In this document: positions 33,536 through 44,841 of the stretch, piece by piece
How positions within the stretch are numbered: position 1 is the stretch's first letter
Layout of the letters: each line of letters opens with the position of its first letter
Source: Tenrec ecaudatus
Taxonomy: Eukaryota > Chordata > Mammalia > Afrosoricida > Tenrecidae
DNA: 64,000 bases
Assembly (NCBI RefSeq): GCF_050624435.1
Contig: NC_134546.1
Coordinates: forward strand, 40,689,501-40,753,500
Direction: 5' to 3'
Notes under the pieces: model-generated
What the model was told of the DNA's origin: nothing
Seen by the model: only the letters and a program-made list of their open reading frames with translations
Databases searched by the model: none
Made by a program: the position numbers and the translations under genes

Positions 33536-34984
33536 CTCTCGCTCTCTCGCTCTCTCGCTCTCTCGCTCTCTCGCTCTCTCGCTCTCTCGCTCTCTCTCTC
33601 AGTTTGGGCAACGTCATACTCGGTGTGCCTGCCTATATAAGATAGGCATGGGAAGCATGCCCAAGGAGAAAGCAGCAGGACTTAAAGTCCCAGGGAGCCC
33701 TGGGGGGTGAGGGTGGCGAGGGAAAGGGGTGGTGAGCAGGCTGCGCCAGGGACAGGGGAACAAATAGGGCACTAGAGTCCATAACAAGGAGGAGACAGGG
33801 ATGGGAGGGGATCGGAGCAACATCAGGCTAGCTAAGAGGAGGTACCAAGAGGCAGAAATAAGGGGAAAGTGGCCGTGGGGCAGGAGGAAGGTAAAAGGAA
33901 ACAGAGGAAGGACCCAGGAAGCAAACCAATGAATAGAGGTATAAACATAGTGGTGTACATATGTAAATACATTAATCCACAAAAACAGAGGTATTGGCCT
34001 ATGTACCTATATTTATACAGCAAGACACTGAGGTAGGGGATGGACTTCAGGCCTCTGCTCATACCCTCCCTCAAAACAAGAATACTTTGTTTTAACAAAT
34101 CGGCAGTCTGAAACGTTCACCCTGCCAACAACCACTGAATGGGTGCATAAGCAAATGTGGTGAAGAAGGCAGATGGTGCCTGGCTAATAAAAGATATAGC
34201 GTCTGGGGTCTTAAAGGCTTGAAGTTACACAAGATACCATTCAGCAGAGAAGCAACAAGCCTACATGGAAGAAGCACAACCCCGGTGCGATCATGAGGAG
34301 TTATAGAGACCGGGTAATAAGCATCAGCAGACACATAACAAATAAAAACATACTATTGAGAATGAGGGGGGTTGAAGCAGAGACCCAAAGCCCATCTGTA
34401 GACAATGGAACAATCTCCCCACAGAGGGGCCACGAGGAAGGGATGAGTTACCAGGGTACAGTAAAGCATCAACGAAACATACTATATTCCTCATGTTTCT
34501 TGAGGCTTCCTCACTCTCCACTACCATGGCTCCAGTACTGCTTCTCAATTCAGAGTGGACTGGAACATGTACACAGATATAGGTCAGAGATGGGAGCTCA
34601 CAACACACAGAATCCAGGAATAGGAGTGGGAATAGTGATACCAGAAAGGTAGGGGGAAAAGGGGAACAGGAGGGAGAAAGAGGGAACTGAACACAATGAT
34701 CAACATATAACCATACACCCCTCTCCAGGGGGAAAAACAACAGAAAACATGGATGAAGGGAGACAGCGGTCAGTGTGAGATCTGAAAATAATAACAATGT
34801 ACAATCTATCAAGGGGTTATGAGAGTTGGCAGGGAGGGAGAGAAAAAAAAAGAGGAGTTGATACCAGGGGCTCAATAGAAAGTAAATGTCTAGAAAAGAA
34901 TGAAGGCATCATATATACAAATTTGCCTGATGTAAGTGATGTATAGATTGTTACAAGAGTTGTAAGAGTCCCCAATAAAATGAT
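33441..34984 (+). mobile_element. 5-prime truncated L1-type 3-prime region at a mariner edge
   Basis: Matches the 3-prime part of the element at 17458-21909 from about 33660 (CCTGGCTAATAAAAGATATAG, GGGGTCTTAAAGGCTTG, CATGAGGAGTTATAG) and ends GTCCCCAATAAAATGATCTTT. Flanks AAAGCATAGCTTTGGA (about 33427) and AAATACATAGTTTTGA (about 34985) look like a diverged target duplication cut at the 3-prime edge of the mariner. The CT-rich microsatellite at 33499-33600 lies inside. Confidence 0.75.
33499..33600. repeat. (CT)n passing into (GCTCTCTC)n
   Basis: A CT run, then about eight units of GCTCTCTC, then CT again. Each 8-mer carries one CpG. Confidence 0.95.
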
Positions 34985-35079
34985 CTTTAAAAAATACATA
35001 GTTTTGAAAAACACATCTGGTTTGTATACGCATGTATATATAATAGAACATGTAGGGAGCACAGTTATGGACACTTCTT

Positions 35080-35600
35080 AGAAATAGCCAAGCACCCCTG
35101 GGAATGTTACTGGCCTTAAAGACCAAGGACAATAGTCTCAGATGACACCTAACTCAACCAGCAAGACGTAGTTCATACAGTCAACATTCTATATTCCTAT
35201 TTGGTGACTAGTGTCTGGGGAGTTAAAAGCTTACAAGTCACCACCTACAGCCCTCCATCTCTTCCTATCCAGAGCAATGGACATGAAGAGAACCAAAGAC
35301 TCAAGGAAGGTTTTAATCCAACAGCCTAATGCCTGTGAGCACCATAGCTTCTCTGAGCTTGAGATCAGAAAAACCAGATAGGGCCTGGCTACCAATGCCA
35401 ACCACTCTGACCAGTGACAGAACAGAAGGTCCCGGTGAGAATAAAAGGAAAATTAAAATGAAATAAAAATTAATTAAAAGAAAAAGCAAATCAGACGTAC
35501 TGTAAGAGCCCCCGAATACAATTGCTCTCAGACACCCTCTCAACTTGGAACTGAAAAGACTCCCAGGTCATCTTTCAACGAAATAGTAAACAGTAACATC
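35080..35600 (+). mobile_element. older L1 3-prime UTR, sense, diverged
   Basis: GTGTCTGGGGAGTTAAAAGC corresponds to the GGGGTCTTAAAGGC box of the younger family, then TGAGATCAGAAAAACCAGATAGG and GGTCCCGG follow the usual order. Ends in GAATACAATTGC. A related block is at 39539-39830. Confidence 0.55.
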
Positions 35601-36277
35601 TGTAGGAATGTGCTTTTAGAAAAATCAACTAAACAAGACCAAATGAGGTGGCAAGGAGGGATACAGAAATGTAAGGAGATGGAAATTGAGAAGGCAGAGA
35701 GGAAACGGGGAGAGCACGGGCACAATGAGGATATAGCTGCCAAGGTCATAAAACAGTACAAACATGAATCGTTTGCTACATGCACTTTCCCCCAAAGCGC
35801 AGTGAAATTTTGAAAACAGAAAAATCAGCAAAACTATAAATGAATATTCTTTACAATGGAAATATGCACTCACACAACAAAAGCCTTTTGGGACACACTT
35901 CTATTCAGACCTACATGTCCAAATCAACTTGATGGCAATTGTTTTTTGAAATAAGAGGAAACCTTCAAAAGTCATGTAAATAAGTTGAATTCCCCTTTAG
36001 AAATACTCTCAGCTGTTTTCCATTTAAGAGAAGTAAACCAGCGACAAAATGACAAAGTTCAAAAAGAAGGGAAAGGGTCAAACACAAGCAAAGGAAGTAG
36101 GAGTGTCTATCTTATCATGTAGTGTCTATCTTATCATGTAAATTTCAAAGCTGAAAATATTCCATGGGGCAGAAAAGAACATTTTACAAAGATAAAAGAC
36201 AGCCCATCAAAAGAAACATTTTATTGCATTAAAAACATCAATATAGCAAGTCATTTATGGTAAAAATGCTTTGTGCT
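35601..36277. other. unassigned; 19 bp tandem duplication at 36102-36139
   Basis: AGTGTCTATCTTATCATGT is present twice in a row. No gene seen. An open frame of 67 codons at 35610 has no recognisable domain. Confidence 0.4.
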
Positions 36278-36765
36278 AGTCTGGGTACATTAGAGAAACA
36301 AATCTACAGAAACTCATGTATATAAGAGAGAGTTTTATATAAAGGTTAAGTGCACATCAAGAAAACATCCCAATCCAGTGCTGCCCAAGCTCACAAGTCC
36401 AACATTAACCCATATGTCCGATACCAATCCACAAAGTCCTCCTGCATCTCACAAAACACACACTATGACGCCGACTGCAGAAAGAAAGTTGAATCAGTGA
36501 ACATGTAAACATCTCAGCGCTGGCAGGGGTCTCCACATAGATTCTCCAGCACCCAGGGCTGCATCGGGGTAGGTTCATGTGACTTCTCCTTAGGAAGGTC
36601 TTGCAGGAAGTAAGCCTTGCCAGCTAAAGCAGGGAACTGGCTAAGGCAGCTGCACCCTGGTCCGACCATCAGAAAAGTAGACCCAAGAACTCGAAAGGTG
36701 AGGTTCACTGAGCCATTTATCCCTCCGCCTTTCAATTAACCCCACATGTGTTTATCAGCCAGGTA
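36278..36765 (-). mobile_element. solo LTR-like element, variant, antisense
   Basis: Starts TGCTAGTCTGGGTACATTAGAG like the other LTRs but continues with CATCCCAATCCAGTGCTGCCC and has a different far end: CCCTCCGCCTTTCAATTAACCCC and GTGTTTATCAGCCAGGTAGG. It belongs, with 38499-38990, to a second branch of the LTR family. Confidence 0.75.
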
Positions 36766-36839
36766 GGCACCATTAACTATATCATGCTTAAACACAAAAC
36801 TTGATAAAACTGCTTTCAAATAGGAAGGGGTTTTCTGAA

Positions 36840-37015
36840 TTAAGCAGAAAAAAAGGAGACATAGCCTCAACAAGATAGATTGACACAGTGGCTGCAACCA
36901 TGGGCTCAGGCAGAGGGGCAATTAATTGCAAGGATGGCACAGGATTGGGCAGGGCTTCGTTCTGTTGGTCACTATGGGTTGGAACTGACTGGGTGGCACC
37001 TAACAACAATATCAA
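36840..37015 (+). mobile_element. RTE LINE 3-prime end
   Basis: TTGACACAGTGGCTGCAACCATGG, GCACAGGATTGGGCAGGG and a tail TTGGAACTGACTGGGTGGCACC followed by TAACAACAAT. Confidence 0.85.
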
Positions 37016-37039
37016 CCTCAAAGCCATAACTCACTTTCT

Positions 37040-37560
37040 AGGAGGCATCTAGAATACAGAGAAACATCTCAAGCCTTTGATGAGCATGTCCAGGATCTCT
37101 GTCTGAGGCGGTCTGAAGAGGTCAAGGCTGCCTAAACCGAATGGACTGGAGAATATGGCACAGAGACTCAGAGTAGCAGTGTCCAGAGGATAGAGTACCT
37201 TCTCTTCATCTGCCCAGAGACTACGGAGCAGAATGACAGACAGGTTGGCTTTTGTCTCCTGGAAGCGAAGGCCAAGGGACCATGTGGCTGAAAGGCTGAG
37301 GACTGGAGAGAGACTTGGCTGCTGGCTAAGGAGAGATGTTGCTGTGGACCAATGACTGCTATATCCTTACTGTTTGCAGATCCTGACTTGTGGTAACCTA
37401 TTAAACTTCCCTAATAAATCCCTTTTCTTGTGAGTATGGTCTATCAGTTCTGTGTGGCCATTGAATTATTGAACCCAGCATAGAAGTAGAGTGCTGCGGG
37501 AGGACCAGTTGGTGCCAGAATAGGTAAATAAGGATGGAGTGTGGAAACATACCTGAGCGA
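37040..37560 (+). repeat. unidentified LTR-like block ahead of RTE sequence
   Basis: Carries AACTTCCCTAATAAATCCC and then GTGTGGCCATTGAATTATTG, resembling an LTR with an AATAAA signal (37413). It runs into RTE-type text without a clear border, so it may be an upstream part of the same element. Confidence 0.4.
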
Positions 37561-38203
37561 TGCCTCACGGCCATAGGGAAGCCAGAGGAGGTCCGCTATG
37601 TCCACCTCCATTGCCACTTAACAGGAAAGGTGAGTGCCAGGATTGTATCCTCTCACCATCTTTTTTTCAGGTCTGAATGCGGAGCATATCATCAGAGAAG
37701 GTGGATTATATAAAGAAGAATGTGGCTTCAGGATTTCAGGAAGGTTTATTAACAACCTGCAATATGCAGAGGACACAACTTTGCTTGTTGAAAGTCAGGA
37801 GGACATGAAGCACTTGCTGACGAAGATCAAGGATGTGGGCTTCTGGGTGGATTAGGACTCAAAGTAAAGAAGACCAGAGTCCTGACAGCTGGAACAAAAT
37901 GTAGCTTCACGAGAAATGAAGACAAGGTTGAAGTTGTCAAGGATTCTCTTGCTTGGATCCACAATTAATTGATCAAGGGAACAGCAGGCAAGAGATGAAA
38001 AGATGTGTTGCATTAGGTAAATCTGTTCCGCAAGAGCTCTTTAGAGTATTGAAAAGCAAGGATGGTACTTTGAGGACTGAAGTGCGCCGGCCCAAGCCAA
38101 GATATTTTCAATAGCCTTGAGTCTATGTGAAAGTTCAACATTAAATAAGGAAGACCCAAAAGAATTGATGCGTTTGAATAGTGATGCTGGAGAAAGATTA
38201 TTG

Positions 38204-38388
38204 AAAGGAGAGGGGAGCGGGGAGGGAGGGGAAAATTGAGGAGCTGATGCCAGGGTCTTAAGTGGAGAGCAAATGTTTTGAGAACGATGAGGGCAATGAA
38301 TGTACAAATGTGCTTTACACAATTGATGCATGTATGGATTGTGATAAGAGTTGTATAAGCCCCTAATAAAATGATTTAAAAAGAAAGA
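38204..38388 (+). mobile_element. L1 3-prime end inside RTE
   Basis: GGAGAGGGGAGCGGGGAGGG to CCCCTAATAAAATGATTTAAAAAG, the last 185 bp of the lineage-specific L1. It separates RTE text GCTGGAGAAAGATTATTG from CCATGGATTGCTAAAAGG. Confidence 0.9.
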
Positions 38389-38498
38389 ACGAACGAACCA
38401 TGGATTGCTAAAAGGACAGACCAATCTGTATTGGAAGAACTATGGCCAGAGAGCTCTTTAGAGGTGAGAATGGTAAGACTTCATCTTACATATAGTGT

Positions 38499-38990
38499 TA
38501 GTCGGGGTACATTAGAGAAACAAATCCACAGGAATTCATATGTATAAGAGAGTTTTATAGGTAAGTACACATCAAGGAAACATCCCAACCCAGTGCTGCC
38601 CAAGCCCACAAGTCCAATATTAGCCCATATGTCCGACATCAACCCACAGAGTCCTCCTCCATCTCACAACACACACACTATGATGCCAACTGCAGGAGAA
38701 AAGCCGAGTCAGTGAACATGTAAGCATATCAGCGCTGGCAGGGGTCTCCACACGACTGCTCCAGCACCCAGGGCTGCACTGGGTTAGGTCCATGTGGCTT
38801 CTCCTCAGGGATGTCTTGCAGGAAGTGAGCTTGCCAGCTGAAGCAGGGAACTGGCTAAGGCAGCTGCACCCTGGTCCAACCATCAGAAAACAAGAGACCC
38901 GAGAACTAGAAAGGCGAAGATCGCTGAGCCATTCATCCCTCTGCCCTTCAATTAACCCCACATGTGTTTATCGGCTAGGTTGGAACAACA
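38499..38990 (-). mobile_element. solo LTR-like element, variant, inside RTE
   Basis: GTGTTAGTCGGGGTACATTAG to GTTTATCGGCTAGGTTGG, very close to the copy at 36278-36765. Joins of RTE text: ATCTTACATA on the left and CTCACATACTTTGGAC on the right suggest a short target duplication of CTTACATA type. Confidence 0.8.
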
Positions 38991-39254
38991 AACTACCTCA
39001 CATACTTTGGACATAAGGTCAGGAGAGACTAGTCCCTGGAGAAGGTCATTATACTTGGAAAAGTGGAAGGGCAGCAAAAAGAAGACTTTCAAGGAGATGC
39101 ATTGACCCAGTGCTTGCAACCATGGGCGCAGGCACCAAAACAGTTGGGAGGATGGGCACAGGACTGGCAGTGTTTCCTTTTGTTGTGCGTAGGGTCCTTA
39201 TGGGTTGGAACTGACTCGATGGCCCCTAACAGCAGCAACATTGCCATTTACCGT

Positions 39255-39455
39255 CATCACGTTTGGTAAAGTCGAAGGTCTGTGAAAAAGAGGAAGACTA
39301 TCACGTAGAGGGATTGCCATGGCTGCAACAATGGGCTTAAACAAAACGACAGCTGTGAGACTCGGGGCAGGACTGGGCAGTGCCTCCTGTTGTGCATAGG
39401 GCTGTTGCCAGTTGGAACCAACTTGATGGCACCTAACAACAGCAACAACAAACTC
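39255..39455 (+). mobile_element. RTE LINE 3-prime end
   Basis: AAAAAGAGGAAGACTATCACG, CTGCAACAATGGGCTTAAAC, GGCAGGACTGGGCAGTGCC and tail GGAACCAACTTGATGGCACC with TAACAACAGC. A second RTE tail directly after the longer one. Confidence 0.85.
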
Positions 39456-39538
39456 AGCATAGCAAATGGGGTCTGACAAGCCCATGAAGGGCCAGTTCAG
39501 GGGCAACGATGATCGGTTTATCCCTGTCTGCGCACAGA

Positions 39539-39850
39539 AGAGTGAAGAACATTGAAGACACCTGAAAACAATTGGCTCAATGGACTAATGGACCATTTGG
39601 ACACCAACCTCCATGATTCTGATACCAGAAGAACTAGATGGTGTCTGATCACCACTACCAAAGGGGTCACATTAGATGGTCCTGGATAGATTTTGAGGAA
39701 AATATGAACCGAAACTCAAAGTCACAAAAGAGACTACGTTTATTGGTCAGATTAAGGCTTGTGGAACCCCTGAGATGATGGCTTTTAGCCACTTTGCAGG
39801 TCTGGAAATGAATTCACCCCTATGACTCAATATTTCAGCCAAACAAAATT
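39539..39850 (+). mobile_element. older L1 3-prime UTR, sense
   Basis: GAACATTGAAGACACCTGAAAAC, GATACCAGAAGAACTAGATGG and GTGTCTGATCACCACTACC follow the order of the afrotherian L1 3-prime UTR. Diverged. Confidence 0.55.
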
Positions 39851-41261
39851 ATTGTTCTATAAGAGGAACAATAATACTAAAGAGGTATGCACTCCTTAGA
39901 ATAATCAACTATTTGAGACCAAAAGGGCAGCATTTACCCAAGGACAAATTTCAGAAAGGTTAGTAAAGAAGGAAGAATGGAAATTAGAAACATAAGGGGA
40001 CATGAGACCAGAGGCATTATACATCGTCGGAATTGCAATCGATGACATAAAACAAGATCTGTATAAATTATTGAGTAGAAAACTCAATAAACCACCCAAT
40101 TCACAATAAAAAGTTAAAAAACAACCCAAAACTCTCTTAAACACTTTAAAGCTGAAGAATGCTTTGCAATTGTACCAGGGGCAAAAAGATCCAAGAATCA
40201 AATATAGTCTATAGAGAATATTTTATTAAACTGTAAACAGTACAAAATCAAAACTAAGACATATTGTCCTAGATGAAGGAAACCATCATCACATGCACAG
40301 TACAGAGACAGAAAGAAGTCTGCTGTCTTGTAGCCATAGATGCTGGAAATCAAGGAAATAATCATAATATCATGATTGGTGGCAGGTTAATTCATTTCTG
40401 TCAGAAGAGAGTCTATAGACATAGGGGAAAGAATCACTAAGACATGTACAAAATTTTAGATTTAAAAGGTTTATAGGGTTGGTTTTAGGGTTTGACCACC
40501 TGGCTATGTTGTGGTCAGAGTATGATTCATGACCACGTGGCCCTGAATCATGGTCACCAGCACCCCAACATTTTACTTGAACTGTATAATATGCAACTAT
40601 TTTCGGTAAATAATTAAAAACACACCCAGGTAAATTCCCCAGATCTCTGTGCAGGCCTGGAGCCAAAATGCCATCCGCTGTATTCCCTGAGAGTTGTAAT
40701 CTACTTTCAAATATACTCATTCTAAGGGCCTAACTGCTCCCCCCTAGCTTGTCTAGATGTTGTCATAGCTACAATATTGGTTTAATGGTCAGAAGGAACT
40801 CAAATGGAGTCTAAAATTGAATTGAGACTCAAAATGGAGTTTAGGTTCTTACTGTGGACTGAAGCCTTTGGGATTTAAGCTCTAATGCACACTCTATCTC
40901 CTGAGCCAAAGAGGAAATACAATCTGAGTTCACAATTTATCTAGATACTTACAAATGGAGGACAATTTGTAACAAAACTCATAGGAAATGACTAAAATTG
41001 CATGCAAAGGAAAATTAATAACCTTAAATATCTGCATTATTTTATAAAAGGAATAATAAAAGCTAGCCAACTGGTCTATTTTCAGTAGTAAGTTTGTTTG
41101 GGTATTTCTAGCTCCTTAAATCTTTCTAAAAGAAAAGAACTAACTGGTTGAATGAAAAATATTTTAAAACTTAAGGTATTCAACAAGACATTGAAAACAA
41201 AGAACCACCAGACCAAATAGATACATGAAAGAAGAAACCCAAAGATTTTTGAAGTGACATT
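39851..41261. other. unassigned, no gene seen
   Basis: AT-rich. 39850-40140 may be further L1 3-prime sequence. 40470-40740 and 40790-40960 show no repeat or exon that I can name. Confidence 0.3.
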
Positions 41262-42240
41262 GAAGAGATGGGGACGTAATCTAGACTATCTTGGAGCTCA
41301 GTTCCACAAATTTTAATGGAAGATTTAGGAATGAGAAGGGTCGCTGTGAAGGTTGTGCCTTGGGTTCTGACTGACCAGGGAAAAGAGCACTGATGGAGAC
41401 ATGCTGTGCTTTGACAGAACAGCTCCAAAGTGACCCAGGCTTTTCCCCAAGGTCATTACTGGTGATGAGACATGGTGATATTCTTCTTTTTTTAAAAAAA
41501 ATCATTTTATTGGGGGCTCGTATAACTCTTATTATAATCCATACATATGTCCCTTGTGTCATGCACATTTGTACACCTCTTGCCATCATCATTCTCAAAC
41601 CATTTGCCTTCCACTTGAGACATGGTGCTATTCTTATTTCACCAAAAGCAAACATCAATCAAGCCAGTGGGAGACGTCATCATCACCTCTTCCCCCCAAA
41701 AAGTCATCAAGTGAAATCAAACATCAGATGATGCTCATTTGTCTTTTTGATGTGAGGGAGATAGTGCATTTGGAGTTTGTTCTAACAGGTTACACTGTTA
41801 ATCGAGCTGTCTAGCTAGAGGTTCTGAAAAATTGCATAACTGTGTGTAATAAAAAAAGGGCATGATTTGTGGCAGATGGGGGACTGGTTTTGTCACCACA
41901 ACAGTGCACTTGTTCACACAGACATCTCAGTGCGCCAGTTTTTTTGGGGGGGAAACAACATGCCTCTCTTGTCTCACACACCTTTCTGACCTGACCTTGC
42001 TCAGTGTGACTTCTTTTTGTTTCTGCAAATAAACAGGAACATGAAAGAACAGGGATTTGATGGTGACATAGAAGAGGGGAAGAGAAAAATGAAGAAGATG
42101 CTGTCAGCTATCCAAACAGATGAGTTTGAAAAATGTTTCCAAGGAAGGAATCACAGATTTGACACATGTATTAAGTGTAATGGAGAGTGCTTTGAAGGTA
42201 ACAAGGTTGTTTTGTTTAAAAAATATATAAATACATAACT
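41262..42240 (+). pseudogene. mariner transposon, dead copy 2, 5-prime truncated
   Basis: Lacks the DNA-binding half. Starts at ATTGAAGAGATGGGGACG and encodes LGMRRV, then TGDETW (first catalytic Asp kept, 41460), split by an L1 tail at 41486-41616. After that come MLICLFDVREIVHLEFV, then WFCHHNSALVHT, in which the second catalytic Asp is again Asn, and a frame at 42010-42238 with the C-terminal landmarks EKCFQGRNHRFDTCI and GECFEGNKV. Same family as copy 1; both share the Asp to Asn change. Confidence 0.85.
41486..41616 (-). mobile_element. L1 3-prime end inserted in mariner
   Basis: CTTTTTTTAAAAAAAATCATTTTATTGGGGG to CAAACCATTTGCCTTCCACTT. Exact borders are given by a 19 bp duplication of mariner sequence with one mismatch: GAGACATGGTGATATTCTT (41467-41485) and GAGACATGGTGCTATTCTT (41617-41635). 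Confidence 0.95.
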
Positions 42241-42384
42241 TTGGGATGTGGGGGGGGATCCCATTTTTTTTGTACCCATGGGTATGTTTCATGGATGCTA
42301 GCAGGCTCTCTGCCTCATTGCTTAGGGTACTGGATTAGATTACATGTCCTGGGAGCAGAGCCTACCTGCATCTTGGTCTATCTA

Positions 42385-42532
42385 ATATTGGACTCGTGTA
42401 ATATTTGTCCTTTTGGGATTGGCTAACTTCACTCAGAACAGTGGTTTCCAGGTCCCTCCATGACATGAGGTGTTTCATTGCTGCATTTTTAGGGATGTAT
42501 AGTATTCCATTGTGTGTGTGTGTGAGAGAGAG

Positions 42533-42584
<52 letters not shown>

Positions 42585-43100
42585 GTTCTTTATCCATCCT
42601 TCTACTGATGGACATTTGGGCTGTTTCCAGCTTGCAATTGTAAACTGAGCTACAACAAACAAGGGAGAGCATGTATCTGTTCGTGTTCTGTCTCTTATTT
42701 CTTTGGGGTCTATGCCCAGCAGAGGCATTAATGGGCATTATGGTGTTTTTATTGCCAGTTGTTTTAGGTAGTGCCATACAGCTTTTCATGCTGTTTGTAC
42801 ATAGTTATAAGCCTAGTAGTAGGGCAAGAGTTCCAATCTCTCCGTACTCTCTCCAGCATTTGTTGCTTACTGTGTTTTGTTTTGTTTTTTTTAATTGGGC
42901 TATCATTGTGAGTGTAAAATAATATAGCTCATTGTTGTTTTGAATTGCATCTCCCATATGGCTAGTGATTTGAAGAATTTCCTCAGGTGTCTGTTAGCCA
43001 TTTGAATGTTATCCTTGATTAGTTGTCTATTCATGTCCTTTGCCCACCTTTTAACTGGATTATTTAGGGGTTTTTTTCTTATTGAGGTGGACAGAGGACT
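42385..43100 (-). mobile_element. old L1 3-prime region, antisense
   Basis: GGACTCGTGTAATATTTGTCC, CTAACTTCACTCAGAACAGTGG, TATTCCATTGTGTG, GATGGACATTTGGGCTGTTTCC and GTCTATTCATGTCCTTTGCCC are antisense to the end region of old L1. Contains a (TG)n-(GA)n tract. Confidence 0.85.
42511..42582. repeat. (TG)n then (GA)n microsatellite
   Basis: Short TG run, then about 25 GA units with one ATTG break, grown from the GTGTGTGTAT-type stretch common at this point in antisense L1. Confidence 0.95.
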
Positions 43101-44285
43101 CTTATTCACCCAAATTTATTTTCTAATTAAGAACAATCACTTTCTTAGGTTCTTCATCTTTTATTACACAACAGCATTATTACTAGAGATGTTCTTTCTT
43201 TACAGATTTATTTTTACAAAATAAAGAGAATTCCTATTCCCAGGGTATTTACTCCACACGCAACTGACAGAACAGTCTGACTTTATGGAGGCAAAGCTGC
43301 TGGGCAGCAAGATAGACACATCCCAACTTGTGCCATTTTATTCAAATTTGTGCTCTCATAATTTCCCATGTCCTAGCTGTAATGAACATTCAGAATCACT
43401 CAAAGATGCCAAATCCAGAAAACCTTAAATTTGTAAATGTGAATGGCATTTGCATGTGAATATTTCCAAACATAGCAAGTTTACTTGGAATTCTACAAAC
43501 TTTAGGCTAACTGGATCTCAGAGTTAGCATTTTAAATAATTCAGTATATTTCTTTTCCATCTGTTAAAGTCTTCTCTAAGAAAAACACCAGAGACTTCAT
43601 TCATTAAAAGTTGCCTGATATAAAATAATAAGACGAACCATGAGAATCGTTAATTTACCTGTCAGACTTTTTCCTCACCTTGGAGCGTAATTCTTGGTAC
43701 AAAAGAACCCATCAAATATCTTTGATAGCAGATTTTATAGTTGCTTTTAAAACAAGTTGTCTACATTTTCTCCTTATAAATACCTCTTTCCATGGATGAA
43801 CTCTATTTGCTTCCAGAGGTGAGAAGAGGAAGAACGTGATATAAATGGTAAAATCAGCATCACTGTGATACTTCTGGACAATTTCAGTTCTAAATGAGGA
43901 CGATTCAAAGGGTTCATGGAAAAATTCCACTGTCTTTTAGTACCATTTTCCACACACTTTTTGAAGCGCCCTCATAGGGTTGTTCGGACCGTGATCATCC
44001 AGGTCCTGTCTTTCTTATCTCCTTCGGGGCAGACCCTGTTTGAACCCTTCTACTACTATCGGAGGGGAAGCGAGGGAAGAAGTCCAGCAGTGACTATCCT
44101 TTCTCTGCACCAGAACCTTCCCAGAAACACGAGTTACAGACTCCAGTGTGCCACAGAACTTTGGATATCAGCGGTGCTTGTTGAATACCAACAGAAGTTG
44201 AACTTGGCCTTTAGAACCTGTACCCTTGTGCTTCACCTTTAAAACAACACACAGAAACAAATATTGATGATTCAATACACAAGAG
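43101..44285. other. unassigned, no gene seen
   Basis: No nameable repeat. The frame at 43916-44242 (108 codons) has no recognisable domain or splice context. Confidence 0.35.
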
Positions 44286-44483
44286 CACATCCATTCCACG
44301 GTCACCAACTCTAACTCATTGTGACCGACAGGACAGAAAAATATGTTTAATGGGGTTTCCAAGGCTGTGAACCTGTATGGGAGCAGACAATCTCACACGT
44401 TTCCTGCAGAGCTGCTGGGGGCATTGAAATGCTGGCCTGTGGTTGACTGCTTGATACTTAACCCACAGCGGGACCAGGGCTCA
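44286..44483 (-). mobile_element. AfroSINE, antisense
   Basis: TTCCACGGTCACCAACTCTAAC, GGGGTTTCCAAGGCTGTGAAC, GAGCTGCTGGGGGCATTGAAATG and GGGACCAGGGCTCAT. Diverged, full length. Confidence 0.85.
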
Positions 44484-44841
44484 TTATGCAACTAACAACC
44501 ACAAGGAACAACCACATTTTTACTAAGTGTGTCTTTACTATCTCAGGTAAAGAAACTCACCTTAAAAAAAATACAGCTTTTTGTTTGCTTGCTTTTAAGT
44601 TTACATTTTATAGTCATCCGAAAGACCATTTGAAGCAGTGGTGGTACTTTGAGTTCTACCCTTCCACACCCAAGCTCGATTCCTTGTCACTGTTAGCTAC
44701 CACCCAGTTGTCAGTGGTCAACTGCCTCTTTCTGTGCTTCTGGGCAGGTTTCACGGGAGCTTTCATCTTAAGACAGACTAGGAAAGCAAGCCTGGTTCTA
44801 TATTTATGAAAATCAGTCAAGGAAAATCTTATCAATCACAA

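Larger units (their letters stand above)
37561..39240 (+). mobile_element. RTE (BovB-like) LINE with two nested insertions
   Basis: Begins with text around TGTCCACCTCCATTGCC. The frame at 37660-37857 encodes the RT region: LNAEHIIREGGLYKEE, then FINNLQYAEDTTLLVES, in which the catalytic YADD box reads YAED. ORF text continues to 38200, is cut by an L1 tail, resumes (ATGGATTGCTAAAAGGACAG), is cut by an LTR at 38499-38990, and resumes at CTCACATACTTTGGACATAAGG. It ends with the RTE tail GGAACTGACTCGATGGCCCC and TAACAGCAGCAAC near 39240. Many stops. Confidence 0.8.

Noticed and set aside
33448..33710. Low-complexity Ser/Leu/Arg frames over the CT tract
   Set aside because: Pure translation of a microsatellite.
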